Below the pieces are notes generated by a model. That model saw nothing but the letters and a program-made list of their open reading frames with translations, made no database searches and was not told where the DNA came from. A stretch of 64,000 nucleotides of DNA from Rapana venosa (Eukaryota > Mollusca > Gastropoda > Neogastropoda > Muricidae), in the NCBI GenBank assembly GCA_028751875.1, contig CM054157.1:53872229-53936228 (forward strand), read 5' to 3'. The position numbers were made by a program, and so were the translations under genes. The number at the start of each line of letters is the position of its first letter. Position 1 is the stretch's first letter. Positions 56,455 through 64,000 of this stretch are shown here, in pieces.

Positions 56455-57296
56455 GTGATGCACTCCCAAAAAAGGTCATAAGTGCCTTTTTAAAACATTT
56501 TTCAGATTTTGATACGTGAGAAACTCAATCATTAAGCTTTTATAATGTATATTTGTTTTTGTTGTAGGTTGACTAAAAGCAAAGTTATAAAGTTTAAAGT
56601 GACTGGGTGGTGGGCGGCCATTTTGAGAAAATGGCATCTGAAAGTTTCTTCAATGTGTACAGTGTTTTGGTAGAAAGGCCTTAGCAACGGGGCCCTTTAA
56701 TTAAATGAAACTTGGAGAAAAGGATTAAGCTGGCACTCTTTATGATCTCCAAACAAAAGTTTGAAAGAATGTTCCTATTTTCTTGATTTTATATTTTTTT
56801 ATAATTAATTCAAGAAAAATAGGCCAAATCATGTTACCACGAAAATCGAAAAACAATATGCCCCAATTACAAGTTGTATTTGTTTAAGCTGAGAAAAAAG
56901 CTAAGGAAGCCTTATTTTCAGTACAACTATTGAATGTCTGACAGTTAATATCACAAAAAATGTATAGAAAAAGTTTTCAAAAATTATTTGAGCTGGGAAA
57001 ACAAGTAACTGTCAGGTAGTGAAGTTCTTAATTATTCAAACATTCATATTATCATAAATGTTGATGTGGTTGGACAGGGGGAGGGGGGTTAAATGATAAG
57101 CATGAAATATCTGAAAATTTGAAAATGTGATACAAATCATATCAAATAATAATCACGCAATAAAAAAAAAGGATAGAAAAAATGTCACATACTGAACTCC
57201 GAGCAGTCTTGTGTTGAACATATTTAATCCATTTGGAATCAAAACATCAAACATAAAATTCACACACAACACCAGGCACAGTTTACAATTCGTTCA

Positions 57297-58453
57297 TCAG
57301 TGTTCCTTTTCATTGACAGGTGGTGGAGTCGAATATCCTGTGCTTTCTGGTCGCACAAAAGCCCTGATGTTTTTATACAAATAGTTCTGCCTGTCAAGAG
57401 AGGGGCCCAGGTGCTGGAATGACTCAGGAGGCTGCGGAGATTTGCCAGTGTCCTTCCACATCAGCAACAAGGGTGAAAGTTTGCTCGGGGTCAGCAAGGG
57501 GTTTCCTTGTATTTCAGGGACACCAGGTTCCTGGGCGAAAGCGGAAATGGGCAATCTTCTTTATTCCTTGAAGGCAGGGAAAGGGTGATTGTTCGAAGAA
57601 GGATTGCCAGTCGTGGGTTTTTTCCACTTCCGTCCTTGCGTCCTGGGATTCACCCCTGCTATCTGACCCCTGTTGACCCTTTGTACAGGTGTACTGTTGT
57701 GCACAACAGTGCTCAGATCCTGAAGGCAGTGGACTTCTGACCTCCGGAATGCCCGTTTCAGGAGCCCAAAGCACCAGTCAGGAGCAAACTTGGTATGTCC
57801 TGGTGGCATAAATGCAAGGAAATGCACTTGTGTCGTCCTGTCATCACCCCCCAAGCCATTTACACAGCCAAATTTATTTTTATTTTGCCCGGCACGTTGT
57901 CGCAGTGTGTCACAAGTTCTTCTCCAAGACCATAGGTCTTGAAGAAGTGGTGCAGAAGGACACCACAGCATTGGAGCCTTTGCTGGATGATGCTCCTCAT
58001 CAATTAAATAATTTATTTGCTGTGGCAGTCCTTCACAACACACGCCAAAGATGCCCACTTTTCTGGGTGTTAGAAAATACATGGGGCGGGCTGGTATGGG
58101 GTGTGTGGGAGATGGCCCTGTTGCGCAAAATCAAAGGAGTAGTGCATCGAGATGTTTTGCTGCACTTGGGTTTTGCCCAACTCCTGAACACCTAGCGCCT
58201 GAATGGTGTCCTTGCACTCTGCTGTCATCGTCTTGTACAGGTGCCGCTCTTCTGTCACACGACTCAGATGCGTTCCCTGTGTCGTGATGATCTTGTTTTT
58301 TTCAGCAAGGACATGTTGGCACCCCTGTATTTTGTGTATTTTATTTTTCTGGCAGGTCCAGCAGAGGTCAGTCATGGGGCGGGCAGCCACAATAAAAGGT
58401 AGTTTGGCTTGCCCAGAGCTTCCTGAAGGTTGACAATGCAAAGGTTCTCTCTC
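57297..58453 (-). pseudogene. Transposase-like gene of copy C, last exon (catalytic region)
   Basis: The acceptor is tttatatttcag on the reverse strand. The exon begins REPLHCQPSGSSG and continues with AARPMTDLCWTCQKNKI, HYSFDFAQQGHLPHTPY, VGIFGVCCEGLPQQINYLID and a GQNKNKFG segment. The invariant CDN of the HxDNCxGQNKN motif is in another frame, which indicates a 1-base break. PPGHTKFAPDWCFGLLKRAF follows. The C-terminus ends NYLYKNIRAFV...EKEH with a stop at 57297. Three Asp-containing motifs in order support an RNase H-like nuclease. At least two frame joins are needed, so it is non-functional. Confidence 0.75.
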
Positions 58454-59002
58454 CTGAAATATAAATGTGCAAGTTTGAGTTATCAAAATTGTAAAATTAA
58501 AATTTGCACACAAACACAATGCAACAAGATTTCACATCATAATTATTTTCCTACAACTTTCATAGCAAAGCCTTGGAATTAAAAAAATTTCTTACCAAAT
58601 GTGAAATTTTATGCTATCATATTATCCCCTATTAGAGGTAGCCGCATTCTAACTTTGGGGGATAGAAAAGGAAATAAAATCATTAATTGCACTGTTTGAT
58701 TTATGTCTTTATTTGAATGTCTGAGATTCTGTGTGTATTACAAAACATTATGCTCTTCAGAAGCCTCATTCACTCAGTGATTTGAAACCACAATTTTTTT
58801 TTTGTCATTAAGACAATGATATAAAAAGATATGCAAATTATGTGATGGTCTTGTTTATTTTTTTCTAATCTATCAATTTTTCACAGATTAACGGTATTAA
58901 GGTTTTTCACCTTTAAAATTATAAAAAAAAAATTCATGTGTGTGTATGTGTGTGTGTGTACCTTGCTTTATGACAGACTAAACTTTAAAAAGGTAAATTT
59001 AC

Positions 59003-59282
59003 CAGAAACTGCAGCACTGGCAAGGAAGTTTTCGGTGAACTTTGCTTTTGGGGGCACTTGATGGCAGCAGCAAAATGTCATCCCTGTGGTATCCCGGCAC
59101 TCTCCCTGGGAGGTGACGGCATTTTCCCCGGCATAGTTCCTGATAAATGTTTCACAATTAGATATATATGAAAGCTCAGGGCTTTGGTGTTGTTCTTCCC
59201 GCCACCTTGTTTATTTTGCCTTGGACTTGGACCATTCTTCCTGTAGTGGTCCATGATGTTCCTGAGCTTTCTTTCTTTAACT
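59003..59282 (-). pseudogene. Transposase-like gene of copy C, third exon
   Basis: The acceptor is cctgtttcag and the donor TTTCTG|gtaaat. Frames read VKERKLRNIMDHYRKNGP and KQGGGKNNTKALSF, then NYAGENAVTSQGECRD. These match KHYQTEGL..., KQSGGRRNNTRSLAF and NYAKDHAVSLPGRISG of copy A. In A the following sequence is continuous. Here an intron (58454-59002) intervenes. A frame change inside the exon indicates decay. Confidence 0.65.
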
Positions 59283-59916
59283 CTGAAACAGGCCCGAGCA
59301 AAGATAATGAAACAAAGATTCAACACAAATATTTAAAATCTTTAACGCAGGAGCTATGATTTATATATATTATTTTCATGGCCAAAAAAACCCTAAATAT
59401 TCTAAATTTAGATTTAAAACTATTACACACACACACCAGAAATTTTAAAACAAAAAACTAAATAAAACCAATCAGCCACCCCTCAGGAACAATGATCTAT
59501 TTATATTTTTTTGGCAAGAAGATTTTTAAGTTTAGAAAATATGTTTTTTTTACACACAAACACCATACCACAACACACACCCCACATATCACACCACACA
59601 CACGCACATCACACCAACCCACACACACACACACCACACCCCAAACACACCACACACCCCACATACACACAAAAGAAACTAAATCAAAGCACTGAATAAA
59701 AGTATTAAGCTAATCACAACTCAACCCCACCCCACCCTTAAAAATAACCTATATACAATACAATGGAATGCCTGAAAACAGAAAACTGTCATCAAATCTT
59801 AACACTTGAAGATGAGAAAGGCTTACCTGAACCCAAGAGGGGGGGGGGGGGGGAATTTTTCGGAATTTATTAATTTGATATAAAATTACATAATTATATA
59901 TGTAAACACAACATAC

Positions 59917-60061
59917 CTGTAAGAAAGAAGAAGTTTTCTGCGACGTTGGGTTAAGTGTGGGGTCAGTTCTGTCGCACTCGTCTTCTGCTCTTTCTCTTGC
60001 TGCTCACAGTTGGGGCTTGGTGCATGTCTGGCAAAAAATGCCATGACAAACAGTCCAGCTC
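59917..60061 (-). pseudogene. Transposase-like gene of copy C, second exon
   Basis: The acceptor is tttttcatcgag and the donor CTTACAG|gtatgt on the reverse strand. The translation GAGLFVMAFFARHAPSPNC, then EQQEKEQKTSATELTPHL and RRRKLLLS, is the diverged counterpart of AKEMFILGVLSSCMRKGP... in copies A and B. Incoming phase 1 agrees with exon 1. Confidence 0.6.
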
Positions 60062-61319
60062 CTCGATGAAAAAAAAGGCTGCTATTAAAAAACAAGCAAT
60101 GTTGCTCTTATCAACATAAAGCTTATACTAAGAAAGCAAAATATATACTGATACCGAATAAACAATGTCAGTGCACACTCTGATGTTGGTGTGGTGTGTG
60201 TGTGTGTGTGTGTGTGTGTGTGATGTGTCAAGGTTGTGGAAGTGGTCATGTATGGTTATAGTGAGGTAGCAACACAACACACACACACCACCCACACACC
60301 ACACAAACAACACACATAATCCACACACCAAATTATCCGAGAGGAGGAAAAGTGAACTGTACAAATTGAGATGAATTTATTACTTGTGAAGCATTTTATG
60401 ATGAATCAGAAATAATTGTTGTATTAAATTTAAATGAAAGACAAAGAATGCATAACTGGGTACATAAATTAGTGAATATCACAGTTGATATATTTAAGCA
60501 GATATCATCAGTTGGGGTAGGTGTTTTGAAAAAGGAAAAAGAGAAGTAGGGAAAACAACTGTTTTTGTGTACTCACTGTAGCCAAATAGTAATATTATAG
60601 TTGGGTATTTTGGTTGGTAGTGGCAATAAAATATTCTGAATCTGAATCGAATCTGATCTAACACACACACACACACTCCACTCACACAAATCTGAACCAT
60701 GACTTTTATTTATTTTTTTTAGTTAGAATTTCCTGAAGTAAAGCACTTTATGAGGATGTTTCAGTTCATTTTGTTCTAGAATATATCTATACTGGTATAT
60801 TTTAGTTTTTTATTTGAAAAGTATTTTTACTGAAAATAATAGTTGTAGAAATAATGTAAATGTTGTACACACACTTATTTATCATTAAATTACTTTTCTT
60901 TTAACCTATAGAACAGTCGTGGCATTTTTGAATAGGTTATATTAATAATAGTTTTTCTTCATTGTTTTAAAAGTTCTTAGCTATACTATAATCTTGTGAG
61001 CATCTTTTGTCATCAGTTAAAAAATTTTTTTTCATTTGTAGATTAAAAATAGAATCATTTTCTTGAAAAGGGTCATCCCACCTTTAAAAAATGTTAGTTT
61101 TTTTTTTTATTCACATTATTGTTGAATGACATTTTTTAAATAGACTAGAAGCACTTGCAAAAAGGCGAAAAATGATGGGGGAAAAAAAAAAAAGCGTTTA
61201 GATAAAATACCCTTGTTTCCATTTGAAAATAAGATTGAGTTTGAGTTGACTTTCACCAACACACACAAAACTTTCACACACACAACGAGTGTCATGAAGT
61301 GGAAAAATGTAAACCTCAC

Positions 61320-61780
61320 CCTTTGTCATTTTCCTGTGGGGCTCAGTGCAAAGGGCAGCACTTTTCTGCAGTAAACTGCGAAATGCACCCCCTTCTCTGT
61401 TGTCGGGTAGCCCTTCTTCGCAGCGACCCTTTATTTGGAAGACTTGCCCTGCAAAGTTAGTGCTTCTTCCAAAAGGGAGGGGAGGTGCCAGCACTTGAGC
61501 ACTGTCAGCATACTTGTTTCTTTGGCTCAGATTTTCCTGGAAATTGTTTCAACATGAACAAGGGGCATCTTCTTTTTTCTTCGAAACAGTTTCCAATCTA
61601 AATTTTCATCTTTTGTGAGTTTCTTGGATTTAGCAGGCCTAGTCGTTTTTCAAAAGTTCCAGCTCATCTCGGTTCCTCATCATCGCTGTATGTTGTCAAT
61701 TTTTCGTCTTCGTGGCAAAATACTCGGTGATTAAATCTTTTTTTTTCATCAATTGGTGGCATACCAGCAATTATTTCTTT
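61320..61780 (-). pseudogene. Transposase-like gene of copy C, first exon
   Basis: The donor is ACAAAGG|gtgagg at 61320/61319, phase 1, as in A and B. The segment GRSTNFAGQVFQIKGRCEEG, then NREGGAFRSLLQKSA and HRKMTKG, parallels the RCKASGHGCVQIKVADPAC ... HDMEKG region. Upstream near 61715-61735 a LITEYFA motif matches the other copies, but stops intervene. The start codon could not be set. Confidence 0.55.
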
Positions 61781-62469
61781 CATTTAAAAGGTCTTTTATA
61801 CGATCTGCTTTCTTTCAGCTTTCATGCTTTCTCGATTTGCCGATTTGCTCCGGTTTGTTGATGTGAAATTACTGTTGGATTTATTCCTTGTTAAAGTGCG
61901 AACCAGATGCTGTTGCTTCGTTTGTTGTGTACATTCTGCTTTTTCATTGGTCAATTTTACTTGAGTTTGTGTTACTAAATTTAGAAGAGATTTACGCTAT
62001 AGGACCCAAAAAAGAACGGCTGGAAAATTTCCACGATGTGCTAGGCGGGAAACAGAGCTTCCCAGTGGTGTGTCATTTGTAGGTGGAACAGCGGGTTTCG
62101 CAACGAAACAAAGGCCGCAAATCTTCTAAATTTCAGCGTTTAAGAGTCGGATTTTGGCACGTATGTCTATAAAATCATAAATTAAATACTTTATAAACTG
62201 AATGGAGTTGATTTCTTTGGAATTGATTTTTAGATGTTTTGGAAGAATAAAACTGCAAAAACATGAAATTTACTAAAAATGGTCGAAGCCTTTTCGGCTG
62301 CCGCGAAAACTCCCCGTGCAATTTTGGGATGTTCCGTTGGAGCGGTCACATTTGTCTTTTAGTTTGATGGAACGTTTTTGTCATGATCTTGAAATCATAA
62401 TCCTTGTTATATTTTCGTCGTTGGGGTAAGGGGAGAATATTTAATTGAGTTAGTCAGCTTTAATAAGCT

Positions 62470-63831
62470 TGTCTTTTTTAAAAGGGAACCCGTTTTAAGC
62501 ACGCCTTTTTACAGACTCGTACGGTTTCATTTGTGTTTGAATAGCAGAATCCCACAGTGTAGAAGCATAGTCTATTGAGGATTGTATAAAGACTGGAAGA
62601 ATAGTTTCCTTGAATGAAAGTAAGTAAGTGCTTGATTTTAGAAAGTTGGTATACTCTTTGGGACATGTATTTGCATAGTTGAGATATGTGGTAGAACCAA
62701 CTGAGCTTTTCATCAATTGTTACCCCTAAAACCTTGTGGTGATGGGTTTGTTCAATTACTTCCTTTTAATTTTGATGGGAGTAAGTTTGTGGCTTAAGTT
62801 TTGACGCTTTTGTCTAGTAGTAATAAGCATGCATTTTGTTTTTTGTGGGTGTATAGACATATGGTTTAGTTCGGTCCATTCAATAAGCTGATCAACACTT
62901 TTTTGTAATGCTTTTGCTAGAGAGATAGGGTTAATGTGGCTCGTATGAATAGTTGTGTCATCAGCAAATAGTTCGCATTTGGATTTGATGTGGAGAGGGA
63001 GGTCGTTTATGTATAGTGAGAAGAGAATAGGTCTTAGTATGGATCCTTGTGGTACTCCATAATTGATGGCTTGTAGTTTGGATGTAGTTGTGCTTATTGA
63101 GACACACTTGTCTGTTTTCTAGATAGGAAGCAAGCAGTTGTAAAGTATTTGTAGAGAAATGGTACAGGTTTAGTTTTTTTTATGAGAAGTATGTGGTCAA
63201 TTGTGTCAAAAGCTTTTTTGAGATCTACAAATAGTACTCCACAAACGTGATTGTCATTAATGTTTGATAGCCAGTTGTCTACGAGGCTAATCAGTGCAGT
63301 ATGACATGAGTGATTTTGTCTAAATCCAGACTGATTAGGATGCATTAAAGTTGGTAGTATCTAATGACGGACTATTTGTTTGTTTTTTATGTTGTTCCAT
63401 GGGTTTGGAAAGGATGGATATGATGGAAATTGGTCTATAGTTTGAGGGGTCTGAAGTGTCACCAGATTTGTAGATGGGGTTTTACTTTAGCTGTTTTGAA
63501 GGCATTGGGAAATGGGTTTTTTCAAGACAAAGGTTAAATATATATGTTAGTGTGTCTGTGCTAACTGGAGCTGATAGCTTCAATATTCTGCTGTCTATTC
63601 CATCAAGACCACGCGTTCTTGATTGTTTGAAGTGAGTTAGATAACCATAGACCTCAAGAACAGACATAAATGGAATTTGAAGTTTTGAGGGAGTATGCTT
63701 TCCTTTCAAGTATTGTTTTAGTTCATTGAGTTTATTGGACTTTGATTTATCATCTTTAATAATGTTAGTAGAGATATTAATGAAATGATTGTTAAGTTGT
63801 TCAGCAGTAACGTCTTTGATTACATTTGTTT
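62470..63831 (-). mobile_element. CR1/L2-like LINE reverse transcriptase, 5'-truncated
   Basis: From 63709 down: SRTRGLDGIDSRILK, then HPNQSGFRQNHSCHTALISL (about 63345), VDLKKAFDTIDH (63230 on), a YGVPQGSILRPILFSLYIND equivalent (63060 on), ELFADDTTIH (62975 on) and a LGVTIDEKLSW-type motif (62740 on). WDSAIQTQMKPYESV marks the end region. Several frameshifts break it. The 5' side ends at the minisatellite that starts at 63832. Confidence 0.78.
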
Positions 63832-64000
63832 TTAGAGAGAGAGAGAGAGAGTTAGAGGAAAAGAGACTAGCAAGTGAGAGAGAGAGAGAGAGTTAGAGGA
63901 AAAGAGACTAGCGAGTGAGAAAGAGAGTTAGAGGAAAAGAGACTAGCAACTAAAAGGAAGTTAGAGGAAAAGCGACTAGCAAGTGAGAGAGAGTTAGAGG
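63832..64000. repeat. Minisatellite, gttagaggaaaagagactagcaagtga unit
   Basis: Four or more units to the window edge, matching 53337-53548. Variable (GA)n spacers separate gttagaggaaaagagactag cores. It continues beyond the window. Confidence 0.9.

Larger units (their letters stand above)
56455..62349 (-). mobile_element. TIR DNA transposon, copy C (diverged family member)
   Basis: The left end reads GTGATGCACTCCC. The right end, reverse-complemented, reads GTGACCGCTCCAAC. Both are flanked by ATTT (56451-56454 and 62350-62353), a 4-bp target duplication like those of A and B. The inverted repeats are short and imperfect. The internal gene on the - strand has four recognisable exons with the same motif order as A and B, clearly diverged in sequence. 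The 5895-bp length includes CA-rich tracts near 59548-59690 and 60190-60222. Confidence 0.7.

Noticed and set aside
56540..56640. Alternative left end for transposon C at gtgactgggtgg
   Set aside because: It lacks the ATTT flank and matches the right end less well than GTGATGCACTCC at 56455.

Overview
The window is eukaryotic and repeat-rich. It has widely spaced GT-AG exons, tRNA- and 5S-headed SINEs, several clades of non-LTR retrotransposon, long (CT)n, (CA)n and (TA)n tracts, and a 500-base scaffolding gap at 24484-24983. The style fits an invertebrate draft assembly, most likely a marine mollusc. That is inferred from the repeat types and from a MOV10-like helicase, a family I recall as expanded in molluscs. 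There is no sign of prokaryotic gene organisation.

Two cellular genes can be recognised, both incomplete and both on the + strand. The first (160-12429) is a MOV10/MOV10L1-family RNA helicase with four exons. The first three join in phase, using one GC-AG intron. The fourth contains a frameshift, and the gene stops exactly in the middle of the Walker A motif. The second (25943 to about 34575) is the C-terminal part of a NUDT5-like ADP-sugar pyrophosphatase. Its Nudix-box exons are not visible and may lie in the gap or in the poor sequence before it.

The most striking content is a family of cut-and-paste DNA transposons present three times: A, + strand, 13026-21024; B, - strand, 36118-41182; C, - strand, 56455-62349. 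Each begins GTGA and has short terminal inverted repeats. Each is flanked by a perfect 4-bp A/T target duplication (AAAT, ATAT, ATTT). Each carries a spliced transposase-like gene with conserved YSFDFAQ, DLCWxCQ, GQNKN and GHTKFxPDW-type motifs, which I recall from uncharacterised invertebrate proteins (DUF7869-like). A and B are close relatives in opposite orientation. C is more diverged and has one extra intron. All three genes are broken. A also holds a nested CR1-like LINE (about 17780-20997).

Layout. 0-12.4 kb: helicase exons with a 6-kb LINE in the first intron, SINE pieces, microsatellites and a minisatellite. 13-21 kb: transposon A. 16.4-24.5 kb: sequence that is abruptly poor in quality, with homopolymer-inflated bases, GT-rich and purine-rich tracts, then the gap. 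25-35 kb: NUDT5-like exons with SINEs and a 5'-truncated RTE insertion bearing a 15-bp target duplication. 36-41 kb: transposon B. 41-46 kb: AT-rich sequence with no recognised gene. 46-50 kb: an RTE LINE. 50.1-51.0 kb: a tRNA-headed retroposon of about 870 bp with poly(A) and target duplication. 51-53.3 kb: an I-clade-like LINE with an RNase H domain (- strand). 53.3-56.3 kb: composite satellite-like sequence. 56.4-62.3 kb: transposon C. 62.4-63.8 kb: a CR1/L2-like LINE (- strand). 63.8 kb to the end: a minisatellite that also occurs near 49.8 and 53.4 kb.

The host genes do not form an operon or pathway here. The connecting theme is mobile DNA. The one helicase present belongs to a family that acts in RNA-guided transposon control, and its introns are full of elements. 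All family assignments rest on motif reading by eye; no database search was possible.
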